Origin: Membranipora membranacea
Taxonomy: Eukaryota > Bryozoa > Gymnolaemata > Cheilostomatida > Membraniporidae
Assembly (NCBI GenBank): GCA_914767715.1
Contig: OU612069.1
Coordinates: 25,851,387 to 25,915,386, forward strand
Reading direction: 5' to 3'
DNA: 64,000 bases
Shown piece by piece: positions 36,907 through 50,615 of this stretch. The position numbers and the translations under genes are program-made. The notes under the pieces are model-generated. The model searched no databases. It worked only from the letters and a program-made list of their open reading frames with translations, and was not told where the DNA came from. Numbering within the stretch: the first letter of the stretch is position 1; the number at the start of each line of letters is the position of its first letter.

Positions 36907-38248
36907 TTACTCACAGCATGACTTGCATTGGTTGCAGATATTTTCAGAATCTGTCGGAAAATAAATGATGAATTTGAAAAATACAGTAGAAAACCGGCTA
37001 CACACACTCACAATGCCAAACAAGAAGGTACGCACTGCCTCTAATACTACTATTACAGCAAAACAGATACATACAAAACATACAAAGAGCATTCATCTGG
37101 TAAATTGCTTGTCAAGATCATCTATCAATGCAAGTAATAGGTTACATAATCACTGACCAAGGCATTTTCCAGCAGCTGCATACCACACAGTGCCAGGGCA
37201 GCATACTCTCTCCTTATTAGCACACTGTCCATCTGCTGAACGGATTGTGTTTTCTTCTGACTGTCTATAATAATAAGAGCACAGTACATGAGTCCTGTTA
37301 AGTGGTACTTTAAGGAGTGAACTCTAGCCAGAAACATGACAATATAGGATTTATTCTGATTAAGGGCTTCATTCAGGTTTTCATTTTATATCAGTTTGGA
37401 AGGTAGAGGTGCCAACCAGGTAGAAAAAGAGAGGTCAAACATTACTCCGATAAAGAACATTTCTGAGCAAAACAATATCAGTTTTACTCAGCAAAAAATA
37501 TCATTCTTCAGGCAATGTGTTCTGTGATATCTATCTTACCCTCTATAACACGATAGAATTTTAGTCTTGATAAACCATCAAGAAACAAGTATATGGCCTA
37601 TCCTAATACAACTTCGAATCTATATATATTTCGTTTTCACATTTGTTGTTAAAGAGTGTATACTTACAGGGATCTTGACCTTCTGTAGCAAGTGAACAAC
37701 CAAAATAATCCACACTTATAACTTGAGATACGCCGTTGATTTGGGTCTGCTGTCACGCAGCATTCATGACCAGTCTTTGCGTTCCTTGCTTCGACAAGTA
37801 TGGAGTTCTTCAAATAGCTCTTCAAATAAAATCAACATTGTTCATAAAAAAAGAACTTAAAACATGCATCGCAAAGCATAGTTAATGTGAGTAGCAGAGT
37901 AAAAATAAACATGACTATGTTCGACCTCATAAAAAGGTACGGAGATTCAATACTTGGGGATGAAAACGGAATTGGGAGTTTACCAAGCGTTATATGAAAC
38001 ATACAACTTGTTGATGAGGTTCAAACTTTGGAATACATCTTTGCATTCGATGAAGGGCTACCTACCTTTTCATCCTCTGTTACTGATGGATTTCTAAGAA
38101 AGTTTGCGATCTTCTCAGAAACAGCTTCAGCACGCCGTAAGCCAGACTCTACTTCTGCTTCAGTGAATTCATCTGCTTCTTTGCTGACGGTCAGACCAGT
38201 GAATAAAGCCAACAGAAGAAATATAAAAATATTGATATTAGCTGCCAT
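36907..38248 (-). CDS. Secreted Cys-rich protein, copy 3 (four exons, 161 aa)
   Basis: Exon 1 38066-38248, exon 2 37668-37819, exon 3 37158-37264, exon 4 36907-36950. All splice sites, phases and the predicted protein are identical to copy 2 (15140-16481). Only intron and flank bases differ, for example T to C in the intron at about 37632. The two are therefore products of the recent 21.8-kb duplication and should give indistinguishable proteins. Function unknown, as for copy 2. Confidence 0.82.
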
Positions 38249-38314
38249 GTTGATCACTCAGTTAGCTCAGGCTGACAGAGAGATTGTTAGTGCATTACAC
38301 AGTGAAGATTGCCT

Positions 38315-38322
38315 TATTTATA
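38315..38322 (-). promoter_or_regulatory. TATA box of Cys-rich gene copy 3
   Basis: TATAAATA on the minus strand, 67 bases upstream of the ATG, as in copy 2. 38323-39331 upstream is noncoding. Confidence 0.55.
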
Positions 38323-39331
38323 CTTATTTGGAAACCTGTTTTGACAGCAACAAGGTCTGATTGGCTAATTGTTTGTAACATTATTTAGTGCACTTTGTAT
38401 GGACAGTAATGTATTTTTAGTTCCTTCACTTTGATTTGAAAATTACTAGGAAATACATTGAGTAGAGATGACGGCACATGATTGTTGAGTTTGGTTTTTA
38501 GTTTTTGGTAGAGCTGAAGAACTGGGCTGCCTCTACTTGTGCTACAGTGCTGGGGCGTTCTTCGATCAATTAAATAGATGCCGATCTCCAAATCAAAGCT
38601 GCCGATCTAATTATGAATAAATTATTATCTTGTCAAGCCGTTACTTTCCTCCTCACAAGGCCAAATCTTTTTATCTAGGTGCTGTAATTCTGAGATAATG
38701 AATGACAGCACAGAACAGCCAAACCAATTCACTGCAAGAGATTAAAAAGCCTAAACATTTTTTCATATTTTGAGATAGAATTGATATATCCATGCCGTAT
38801 CTAGCTGTTAAAAATTGAAGTCGCCTTATCATGATGATGAACACATATATTTTCAATGAGAACAGCCAATACTCAGATATACATAAAATGATACATGGCA
38901 GCGACCGTTTATTGAGAACATTGATCCTGTTTCCTATTACAGCAACGATCATATGTAACTAACTTTAGATCCAGTGTTCATCTAAGCAGAACATACTAGA
39001 TTTTGTATTTTCAGCTTCATTATAGATTATTTATTATTGTCGAGGGTTGTGTAGCCTCGACCATTTATCTCACACAAGAACTTAACGCCAGTGCAGTTTT
39101 TTTATGTACAACTAAGTTACATATATAATTATAATTTTCAATTTAATCTCTTTTAAGTGATAACCAGGATAAATAAGGTATGCCTCTGAGACTTAACGCT
39201 GTTTTTTGATCCATCAACATTGGTTACACACAACAAAGACTGACTGGCATCTTTGAAAATTTTAAAGGATTAGGTTGATGAGTTGATCCTTTTGTCACAT
39301 TGTGAGTATACCTTGAGCATGTTGCAATTTC

Positions 39332-40217
39332 ATGAAGGAATCTCATCAGTGTGGTTATACAATCTACAGTATTCAACTAGACGATCACAGCCAAATCATC
39401 TTGTCCCATGCTTATTATGACCTCGACTTGGCAAAAACATGTTTGCATATCCTTGACATGATAACATGTTTTTGGCAAAAAGGGCAAGGACACAAACAGA
39501 TTACAAGGCTGAGTATTAACCTCCACCTTAATTGAATAATAAAGTGTCCTTGGTCTTCACCTCACTGCTATCTTGTATGTGGTGGGTTTGAAGCCTATTT
39601 ATTATCCTATATTATTTGCGAAACCTAACAAACTAACAACGGGTTAAAATTTCAATAGCCTCATAATTTTCTCAATCTTATATGGTAGCCTCATTATCCC
39701 TGTCTTTTTATTTAAAGCTGATATGATAATATGGCTGTTCACACCCCAAATCACCTGCCTCCTCCAATGCCTGTTTCTATTATCAAAGTGAAAGTTGGAT
39801 GCTCTTAATGGCAGGGAATGGCATTTTCTGATGATGACAATACCTTTGTTTTAAGCGGAAAATCCAAAAAAACATTGCCAACCAAACAAAGCCAATCATA
39901 ATGGCATCACATCTCTGTTTTACACGCAACTATGACATTTTGGGGCATCAATATAGCTGCACCAATTAATTAATGTTATTTTTATAGACGATTAAAACAC
40001 TACACTACAAAACACAAATGGATGAAAACCTCTTAAACTCCCTAACTCTTGAACATGGCCATGAAAATGGTTTTCTTCAGTTTACATACAGCATGGATTG
40101 AATTGGTTGCATAAGTGTTACAAAAGAATACTTATTATATTTAATATTAGAGTCTTTGGTGCGAGCTCAAGCATAGTTTGTTGCTTTGATGATGCAATAT
40201 GATTGTGTCAATTAGTC
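39332..40217 (+). repeat. Dispersed block S, unit 2 copy 1
   Basis: Counterpart of 17565-18450, with the same 12-bp stem landmark. Confidence 0.6.
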
Positions 40218-40603
40218 CTGTCTACCGCATATCTGAGGAAGAATTACTTGCTGATTAGCCATCTTAGCTACAGTTCTAATTCATTGAGATACATGAACAA
40301 TGACACAATTGATACTATCACCCGTTGAGCAGTCCCTTACAAAATGCTAAGTCCAAACTATTTGAAGAATACGCCGTCCCACTGTACTGAATCATTTTAT
40401 TTGAGAAAAACTCGAGGTAAAATTGTTGAGCAAAGCCTTGAAGGACAAAAGTCTTCTGCTTATGTGAAGGTCAAATCTTTTAGAAAGCCTTAAAAGATAT
40501 TAATTGTGAAGGACACTAAGAGAAGGTTAAATATACAATACAGCTTTGATTTGCAGACCTTGTATGTTGTGGTGAAGGACACTACAAAAGGTTAAACCCA
40601 TGA

Positions 40604-40891
40604 TACAACATTTCGGCGCCTTTCATTATACTTGCAAAAAAATTGTCAAATTTCAACTTCCACACTGGAGATCGGATGGATGGATTTATTACAATCACTG
40701 ACAAAGAAGCCGTCAAATTTAATGTAGACGCTGGCCCTGGTGAAAGACAAAAAAATCAAGTCTCTGTGGTAAAAGTCAAAAAAGTATATTGCACAGTAAA
40801 AACCAATTGTACTTCAGGGTGCAGCAACGTCCTAATGGGCATTTATTTAGGAAGTCATTTAGAGAGTGGTTCTCATCGTAAATGTATCTGA
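40604..40891 (+). CDS. Unrecognised ORF, possible terminal exon, unit 2 copy
   Basis: Same protein as at 18836-19123. The frame just upstream has changed (AAAGGTAAAACC to AAAGGTTAAACC at about 40590), so any upstream exon in that frame is not conserved. 40892-42360 holds no gene that I can support. Confidence 0.22.
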   Translation, partial: YNISAPFIILAKKLSNFNFHTGDRMDGFITITDKEAVKFNVDAGPGERQKNQVSVVKVKKVYCTVKTNCTSGCSNVLMGIYLGSHLESGSHRKCI

Positions 40892-42360
40892 GAGCGAGTG
40901 TTTTAGTTTGGGTCGGCATCCCTTCTTATCACTTGCATAGATTGATGGTAATAGTATGTGTTGACAGTAAGTTATAAGATATTAAATGAAAGTTTTAAAA
41001 AAATTATTAGAAAGAAACTTGGAACTGAGATACACAAGCAAGCCAGAATGCTTTATTCATTACAGTGAGAACAGTTTGTTATACAACATCTTCTCACCAT
41101 GCTATGGTATAACATGTGGGTAGGTTTTAGCATTACCATTTTAATGTTTTGGATTTCAGGGGTCATCCAAAAGACTTGTGTGAGAGTAATTTCAAGGAAA
41201 AGAAACAGAAATCACGTTTCAACTCTTTTTAAGACTTTTAATAAAATGCCTTTGAATATGTTATTCCAATACTGCTCTTTGAAAGTATTTCCAAGAACAT
41301 TTTCCAATGAAATACCCTCTTAAATCTAAAAAATAAAGTAATAAAAAATTACGTACAAAAAAGAGAGGTCCCTGTTGTGCCATGGTGTCAACCTATACAA
41401 CAGGTACCTTATGGGACTGGAGATATGTACTCAGTTTGGTTCCTTGGTTTGGCTGGCGGCACGCCTGTAGGAGGTGATCTGATTGTATGTAGGCTACAGA
41501 TGTTTTGATCTGTCTTTCAGGCAGGCAAGCGTGACATTGAGTATTCTAGTCGGGCAGTCTCTGTTCTAGCTTTGAGCTATCTGACTGTCCCATTGTCTCT
41601 TAACTTTTCATGTACCTTAAAAACATTTCTAATCATTCTTATTTTTATAGTAAGCAATAAACATTTATGATAAAACAACACTGCACAAAAATCTTATTAC
41701 TCACAAGTTATACAATAACAAGAACAGCCAACCAATAAATTGCTATTTATTCATCGACATTTTCATTGTACACCATAATTGTAACATTGATACTAGTTTT
41801 CCACATTTCACTGAGTTTGTGGAACCGGATTTTGGTTCCCAATCACATGTTTTTAACTGTCTGATTGGCAAAGATGAGATGGGTCCACTGAGTGTTGTTA
41901 TTTCAATTTTCCATTTCGAGAATAGAAATTGGACTCTATTCTGTCATGTTTGCCAAATTAGGTGTACACTGTGTCTTTGTTCTTCATTGTTATTGCTTTG
42001 GCTATCAATGGAATTTTAGTACAGTGAACTCGAAGCTACCTCAACAGTCATCACAAGTCAAGATTCACGATGGTTAAAATACTAGCAATTTGCCCAAAAC
42101 TTTGTGAAGCGCGTAGCACACCAAATAATTTTATCTTTACAATCGTTTACCGGTGATTTCTATTGAAGATTTTAGTGGTGAAGGGAAACTTTTTACCGGA
42201 TACATGCCAATGAAATTTCCCAGGCACTAAAGTCTGCGACATGATGCATCATGGCGTATGATTCCGTCTGATTCAAATTTTTTAAGGCTGGAAAATCTGA
42301 AGTGATTTGTATAAAAAAGACTTCACAGAGAGCCATTACAACAGTCGAGCTGCCAGTGTA

Positions 42361-45300
42361 GTATTGTAAAATGTCCCCCCGCTCTAAAACAACCCTGGGG
42401 ACACTTTACAATATCGTAAACTGTCCAGGGGACACTTTACAATAGCGACAGGCCTATTGTAAACTGTCCCCCCTGATTCTAAAATATCCACCTCTATTGT
42501 AAACTGTTCCCCCCTATTGTTAATTGCCCCCCTAATGATGACTGTCCATTTCAAGGGCCCAGCTATATGATCATTCTAAATGGGTCAGATCATCTAACTG
42601 GAGCATACCATGAAATTCTGACTGCCACTATGATGGCCCAAGCTGTACCAATGGATGGTGGTGGTATCTCATTAACATTATGATTGAGTGTATAAAGCCT
42701 CTCTTTCTTGAAGTACCTGATAGATCTAGTTTTCGCGAACACCAGTTGTTATTTGAAGCGCCTATGATTTAGATATGTCTGTTTGCGAAGAAAGGTGCAC
42801 TAAGCCAACAGTGAATAGATTTGTGGTTACCACATCACAGAACACACTGCCCTTGCCAACAGCTACCATTACTGAAGTAATAACAATAATTATCAATATC
42901 ACACTTTGGCACCTTGATGATGATACACTCTCTCATGCAATGATGGCTGAACAAACCAAATAGTGACTATGTGTACTACTGCTGATTTTGTATTGAGTTA
43001 AGACCACAATTTTTAAGCCGCACGAAAACAACCATCCGCCACCAGTTACTTTTATTAATTGCATGTTCAAAAATTACAGGTGGAATCTTACGTAGGTCTA
43101 TAGCCATAGTGTAAGTGTCATAATGATACTAGTTGATAATTTTTGGATGGACTGATTGCAATTTAATTAGCAGAACAGGTGTTCTGCGATTCACACTAGC
43201 TTAATCAGCTTCGCGAAATAAACCCCATCCCCCTCATCTATCCACAACTGCACAGCTTCTCAGTATTTTTTTGCGAGTCCTGAGAAAGTCATAGCTAGAT
43301 TACTTATCGCACTAAATACTGTAACCCTGCATATAACCCCATTGCTTAAGCCGTGCAAAAACAACCAATACCTCACATGAATATCACCTTGGGCCATGCT
43401 TATTACGACCTCGACTTGGCAAAAACATGTTTGCATACCCTTGACATGATAACATGTTTTTGGCAAAAAGGGCAAGGACACAAACAGATTACAAGGCTGA
43501 GTATTAACCTCCACCTTAATTGAATAATAAAGTGTCATTGGTCTTCACCTCACTGCTACCGTGTATGTGGTGGGTTTGAAGCCTATTTATTATCCTATAT
43601 TATTTGCAAAACCTAACAAACTATCAACAGGTTAAAATTTCATGCAGCCTCAATAGTTTCTTAATCTTTTATAGTAGCCCCATTATCCCTGTTTCTTTAT
43701 TTAAAGCTGATATGATAATATGGCTGTTCACACCCCAATTCACCTACCTCCTCAAATGCCTGTTTCTATTATAAAAGTGAAAGTTGGATGCTCTTAATGA
43801 CAGGGAATGGCATTTTCTGATGATGACAATACCTTTGTTTTAAGCGATTATTTTGCTGAATGATATTTGAGCCATCCCAAGTTAAAATATACCTTAGGGT
43901 CAATATGCTAATTATATGTTATGAGCATTCAAACTTAGGATTTGTTCTCACTTTGTTGTTCTGGTATTCATACACCAACATACAAACTGAAGTATGGAGA
44001 ATCCGTTTCTGGGCATAATTTCTCCATAAAACCACCAAAACTTGAATTGAATTGAATGTAAAATTTGTTATTAAAATACAAGAGTAAAATTGTTTTAAGT
44101 GTATAACAACTTTTTATGTGTTGAAGATAGCTTGCTTTTGATGTGTCTTTTGAACTCCTTGGGTATTTTTCACCCTCTTAACATCTACATAAACAGAGAA
44201 TACAGTGAAAATATACCCGTTGCTATGTATATTACTGTACGTTATGCCGAAAATTGGTTAACCAAACTTTACCAGCAATTTTCTCGACTTAAGACTTGCA
44301 GATTTTTTCCCTGTCGCGACATCTATTTTGACTCATAACACACAAAAAATCTACAGGAAAAATAAACATATAATAGGAATCCTCAGGAAACTCTGTATCT
44401 GTCAAAATCAAATGCCTAGAAACTTAAATATTAACCCTAAGATACCTTGCCTAAGGTACGCACTGCCTAATACTACTACTACGGCAAAACAGATACATAC
44501 AAAACATACAAAGAGCATCTTTCTGGCAAATTGTTTGTCAAGATCATCTATCAATGCAAGTAATAGGTTACATAATCACTCACCAAGGCCTTTTCTAGCA
44601 GCTGCATACCACGCAGTCACATGGTAGCATACTCAATATTTTTTTGCGAGTCCTGAGAAAGTCATAGCTAGATTACTTATCGCACTAAATACTGTAACCC
44701 TGCATTAAACCCATTGCTTAGGCCGCGCAAAAACAACCAGTACCTTATATGAACTGTATGTTCAAAAATAACTTGTGGAATTTGATGTTATTTTACAGCC
44801 ATAGTGTAAGTGTTATAATGACCGTAGTTGTCATTTTTTCGGATGGATGGTAATGTAATTAACGGAATTGGTGATTTGAGCTTCACAGTAGCTCAATGAG
44901 CCATGCGAAAACAAACCCCCCCTCCCCAAACACCTATCTAGAACGCCACTGCTATATAGTATTTCTGTGTGAGTCCTGAAAAAGTTTCTTCTGTGTTGCT
45001 TATCGCACTAAACAGTGTAACCCTACATGTAAACCCATCGCTTTAGCCGCGCAAAAACAACCACCCTCCGAAGCTGTCTAATAAAGATTTTCACTCAAAA
45101 AGGTTCAAACAGAATTGATTGTTATTTTGCAGCGGTATATGGGATTGTCATGAGGGGACTGTGTAGCAAATTTCAAACAAAACGATTAGAATTTCATGAC
45201 ACAACCACCCCCACATTAGCTCATATGAACTATATGTTCATTAATTACTAGTAGAATGTTATTATATTTTACAGCCATGGTTAAAGTGGCATAGTGATAC

Positions 45301-46626
45301 TAGTTGTCTATTTTCAGATGGATAGATATCAATGTAATGAGCAGAACAGGTAATTTGCGTTTCACAGTAGCTCTATGACCCGCGCAAAAACAACCCCCCC
45401 CCCCCCCATCTATCTACAACTGCACTGCTACGTAGATTTTTGTGATAATCCTGAAAAGTTACTGTTACGTTACTCATGGCTGAAAAATAACGAGTAATAG
45501 CCAGTAATTTTTGACCATACGGGCTCATGAACCCGCAATGAAAGCAATATAACCCGTTGTGTCATGAAAGCGTAAGCAACGAGATTAATTGCAAGGTTAC
45601 AGTGTTTATTATGATAAGAAATGTAGTAGAAACTTTTTCCAGGACTCACACAAAAATACTGAATAGCAGTGCAGTTCTAGCTGGGTGTTAAGGAGGTTAG
45701 GTTGTTTTCAAGTGGCTCATAGAGCTACTTTGAGGCATAAATCACCTGTTCCCCTCATAACATTGCAATCAATCAATCCGAAAATGGACAGCTAGTATCA
45801 TTATTTGCTTCTTATTTGGTCTTATTTTCTTCATGCATTGATCGGTGGTTAATAAAGTTCATAATATAATATAATATAATATATTATTATGACACTAACA
45901 GTATGGCTGTGAAATAACATAATATTCAACTTGGGGATGGATGTTTTTGCGCGGTGTAAGCAAAGCTTTGCTAAGGTGAAGCAAAGATTGTTGTCTTAAC
46001 TCAATACAAAAGAAGCAATAGTACACATTGTCACTATTTGGTTTGATCAGCCATCACTGCATTATTAGGAATTGTATCATTACTAAGGCACCAAAGTATC
46101 ATTATGAAATTTTTTATTACTTCGGCAATGGTAACTGTTGGAAAGGCACTGCAAGGACTGTGTGTTCTGTTATGCGCTGATCACACATCTATTCTCTGTT
46201 GCCTTAGCGCACCTAACTTCGCAAACCAGATGTCTCTAAATCATAGGAGCTTTAAATAACAGCTGGTGTTCGCGAAAACTAGATCTATCAGGTACTTCAT
46301 GAAGAAGAAGGTTTATACACTCAATCATAATATTAGTGAGATGCCACCACCATCCTATGGTACAGCTTGGGCCATCATAGTGGCAGCTGGGACATCATGG
46401 TATGCTCCATTTAGATGATCTGACCCAGTTAAAACGATCATTAATAGCTGCACCCTTGAAATGGATAGTCAGCAAAAGGGGGACAATTTACAATAGGTGG
46501 GGATAGTTTACAATCGGGAAGGACAGTTTACAATAGGCCTGTCCCTATTGTAAAGTGTCCCAAGGACAGTTTACAATATTGTAAGGTGTCCGGGGTTGTT
46601 TTTGCGCAGGGGACAGTTTACAATAC
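42361..46626 (+). mobile_element. Foldback-type element, unit 2 copy
   Basis: Counterpart of 20614-24874 with the same TA flanks, subterminal TATTGTAAACTGTCCCC clusters, monomers and block S (about 43391-43846). A C-homopolymer near 45395 is longer than in unit 1. Confidence 0.72.
44453..44634 (-). pseudogene. Captured Cys-rich gene fragment, unit 2 copy
   Basis: Counterpart of 22712-22893. The exon 3 part is 44584-44634, with the same loss of two Cys codons. Confidence 0.78.
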
Positions 46627-47617
46627 TACATCAGTACTCATAATTTGAAATTCACACCCATGTCCCAATACCCTACATATACAGGATGAAAATATTCACA
46701 GATTTAAGTTTGGCGAGCCCTGGCTAAGAAAAGTAAAACGCGTAAAACTATCAGCAAATATGTATTTTGTTGCTTTTATATTGCATCCATAGAACAAGGT
46801 GCATGAAAAAAACAATCGTCTAAAAATACATTGGTGCATTGATAATAAGACATTATACAATAATAGACAGTTTTCTGAGCTCTTATTTATGCCTCAATTC
46901 GGAGTTGTCCTCTCTCCAGTTTGGTACTTTTAACCCACGCCGCATATGAAAAACCTGCTGAAAGAGGGTTATATTGAAAACTGCTTATGTTGGGATAATA
47001 ATGGGTTTTGATTCAGAGTCTGTACCATAGACAAAACACACAACACTAGACTGGACACTGTTTAGTAAATATCCTATTAAAAAGTGTCCTCATTAAATAC
47101 TGTGACGCAACGACATCTCACTGTGGTAGAAAAGGCAATGATGCATGTGTTTTTCAGAGTAATCTCCCTTTGATGAAGATAATTTCATATATTTTATAGA
47201 ATTTGATACAGAATAGCAGCAGCAATCTTATGCAGCACAAGTAACAACTTTGTCTATATTCTGTCTAACTCATCATTTATTTTGATTAAGCAGAAATGGC
47301 ATAGAAATATTAGTTAAACAGGATATCATACTTGCCAAGTAATCTAAATTCAAAAGTGGGAGATTTCAATTGACAGTGATACTGCACGTCATCGCAATGC
47401 TCCCAGGGTGGGAAGTGCCTGAGCGATCCACATGGGGTCTAAGGGCAGTGTGATCCTCCAACAGGGTCCGGGATACAACCCGGGCGCTGATGCTCTGAGA
47501 GCGTTTCTAGCCACTAGGAAGGGCTAAAAACACATTATTTGATCCCAAATAATCTCAGAGAAACATGAAATTATTTGGTAGCAATACCAGTCACTCATCG
47601 ACGAGTGTTTGGATGTG

Positions 47618-49395
47618 CAGCCAAGACAATATTTTTGTTTGAATTGCAAGGTCTAAAGGAAGCAACATAAAGACTTTGCAATGAGAAGTCATATAATCAT
47701 AATTGCTGTTTAGAAAAATAACACTGTCATAATAGAAAACGGCTGGTGTGTGATATCAGCTGCCTTGATATGCTGAGCCTACACCATTGGATTTTGGTGT
47801 TTAGTTTTGCATACATATGAATTGACCGTGTCTTCTCGGCTAATTCTTGAAAAAATATGAGTAATACTCAAATATCTTTAAAAAGAAGTTCTTGTTTGCT
47901 TAATATAATATCCGCAGTATCGATATTAATTAAAGTGTATAATTTTTAATTTCTTTGATGAAAAGATGTAAGTAGCTCTAGCTCACTACGTATGACTCCC
48001 AGGAATGGATGTGGAAAGGGCATTGTAGATATGGCTATTGCACAGTAGCTGTACTCAAAACTGCTGACTTGACAGTTGTCTATAATTGCGACTTGTAATC
48101 CTAGTATAAAGCCAACCTGTGACATAGCTTGTTGACAGAATCTGATCTGCTATGATACATCGAGCTTGGGAGACCTTCCCAATGACTAGTTTGATTGTTG
48201 TAAGATATTTCGGCAGAATTTTCCTTGTAAACTAAACATTACCTAAACAATCAAATCTTTCAAATGAAAAAACTGTTGTAAAAAGTATGAGATATACTGT
48301 AGGATTTGACTTAGGGATAGATGGTTTATCTTGAGATATGGTTAAAATGCGTTGTTCATACTGTACTCTGCACTGTGACCGGGCAATACAATGTGGGAGT
48401 CACTAGCTTCTGGATATCTTTGATGAAAATACAAAACAGCGCATAGCAATTCGCTTTGGTCTCGCTCCATTATGGTTAGATGTTTGCTTTGCTTACAAGG
48501 CTGTCATACTAATTGACACGAAGGACTATTTTTCACCAGACAATAAGAAAGCCTTAAAAGCTGTCCTTGTCTGGTCTGAAATGCATAATCATGTCAAGGA
48601 CTGTTTAATTGGTGCTGCAAAATTGACTTTGTTGTGCCACAATTAACCTTGTTGTTAAAGAGTTTACCTTTTTATTCGGAGTTTAACCTTTGAGTTTGTT
48701 TTTATATTTGGTTCTAATATATAAATGTTTTTCGGTATTTGGCCTATGCTCCATTTTTCAAACGAAACGAGTCAGCGCCAATGTGAATAAGCAATGGTCA
48801 AACAAAGAACAAAAGTAATCCTGGCATGAACATTATACTTAGATGACAGACACTTGAATGAAAGTGACATTGTTGTTGTTTGCTGGTTAATATGGTTTTG
48901 AAGCAACCAGCAACATGCCTTTTCCGGCAATATTATCATGAGAATCTTGAATATTTCAACCAAATAACATTTAGTGTTCTGCAAATAACATTTAGTATGA
49001 AAAAGATGAACTCAACATTGTCAGTCCATAAGTCGGTTGACTAGATGCATGGCTCACGGATCGGAAGCAAAAGTTTTATATTAACCATTGAAGCCAAATT
49101 TCAGTCTGGACATCCTAGATCTCGCTGGTATTTCTTGTCATGGGTTCTTTGGCCAAAACATAGTTCAGTCTCTGAGTAGGTCATATTTGTTTCATGTTTT
49201 TCTGTATCACATACAAGTCACAGACTCTGTATGCCCAGGTGATTCAACCTTCTCGTATATAAAACCTCTGCAAAATTTGGTCACAGGAGGCGGTCACATT
49301 GTGTTGGATCAATTCAAATAAATTGGAATTATTACCATGATTTTCATTGTGCGAAAAAGCAATATTCTAAATCTGCTAGAGTTGTGAAGTTAAAG
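47618..49395 (+). repeat. Direct-repeat block, right parental copy
   Basis: Matches the recombinant block closely up to about 48459, then diverges: about 70 bp are missing after CGCTTTGG and there are scattered substitutions. Homology ends at about 49395, where single-copy DNA begins. Confidence 0.85.
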
Positions 49396-50119
49396 GTTGT
49401 TACTCTCCATCATGATTTTTGAGATCTTACTTTAACTTATTCTTTCTCCTCAGCATGCACGTTTGTCCCACCATTACAAGTTCCTGCAGATCGTTACTGT
49501 TATTGACCGCAGGGCTCTATTGTTGATATTCCTTCTTACAAATTTTAAGAAAGCAGATCCCCTCAGTTGCACGATTACAGCTGCGTTTAGGATTAGCCAT
49601 TCATCCTGGCCAGGTCTGTTTGGATCAGGACCATAAAAACAGGAGGTCTACTGTGTGCTTGCACAAAGGATAAAGATCCACTCTGCCTCTTCGTAAAAAG
49701 TGTAGCCAGCAACGGCGGGCAAGGGTATAGGGTACTACCCCACAAAAGCCACCCGCGCTTCAGGGGGCCCGTTAAATAGGGCGGTCAAACAAGTGTATGG
49801 AAAAAAAAAGAAAAAATTAATTGCACTAACGGCTGAAACATAGTAACAATGCATTCTTGTAAACAAAGGCTGCCTGTAGTTTTTTTGATGCTGCAGTAGT
49901 GCAGATGCTCTTTTCATTGTTGCTGCCAAAGACAATAACACAGCTACTAATAAAGGCAAAGCTAAACAGACCGCAATAGCCCTCCGCCAAGTAAAGAAGT
50001 ATATATGCTACAATTTTCAACCTTTTCAACACTATTTAGTTAGTCTTGATGGTGTAATGTGCATTTGAAAATGGTATCATCAATTTCGAATAAGTTCATA
50101 AAACATGTTTCAATACTTT
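49396..50119. other. Noncoding single-copy interval
   Basis: A GC-richer patch at about 49690-49790 (including CAGGGGGCCCG) and overlapping chance frames on the minus strand. No gene is supported. Confidence 0.4.
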
Positions 50120-50279
50120 ACCGTGTTGTGCCAAGTTGCATCAAACAGTGTCTGGTTGGGCACAGGAGCATTTGAGGTCGGATGCTCTTCCTGACACCAC
50201 AGTGACTCGCCTGGAATCGAACACGGGACCTCTCGATTGAGAGACCCATGCCTTACCAATTGCACCACGGCCGCTCCCT
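50120..50279 (-). mobile_element. tRNA-derived SINE
   Basis: Read on the minus strand, the head starts GGGAGCGGCCG with an A box TGGTGCAATTGG (50256-50267) and a B box GTTCGATTCC (50213-50222). The unique part follows, with GACCTCAAATGCTCCTGTGCC. The same unique part recurs at about 58937-58957, showing a dispersed family rather than a tRNA gene. Confidence 0.75.
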
Positions 50280-50399
50280 ATGAAGACACTCTGGTATAGC
50301 GGAAACAATATTGATTGCAACCACTGGAAAAAGCTCATTCAACTTTTTCCAAACACACTCACAATCCTCCGTTTTGTCTTGATCCCGTGACTAAAGGTA

Positions 50400-50613
50400 A
50401 TGGTCAAAATGCCATTTGGGAAAAATGCCAGGGAACATAATGCCACTGCCCTAATACCACCACCATAATGCCATTTGTATTTTGAAATAAATGGCCTATT
50501 CACAACTGGTATTTTAGCAGTGATATGGTGTACAGTGGTGCCTTAACCTTTCTCATTACAACCCTATCATTAGGGCAGTGGCATTTGTCCTAATGCCGTT
50601 TTGACCGTGGCAT
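50400..50613 (+). mobile_element. 214-bp MITE, TA-flanked
   Basis: The ends ATGGTCAAAATGCCATTTGG and ...TAATGCCGTTTTGACCGTGGCAT are imperfect inverted repeats that extend inward to CACTGCCCTAAT / ATTAGGGCAGTG. TA lies on both sides (50398-50399, 50614-50615). The AATGCCA motif recurs in both arms. No coding content. A mariner-type origin is inferred from TA only. Confidence 0.7.
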
Positions 50614-50615
50614 TA

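Larger units (their letters stand above)
26689..48440 (+). repeat. Tandem duplication, unit 2 (about 21.75 kb)
   Basis: Near-identical copy of 4921-26688 with the same content in the same order. Small indels shift the offset from 21768 to about 21746 after 41325. Confidence 0.9.
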
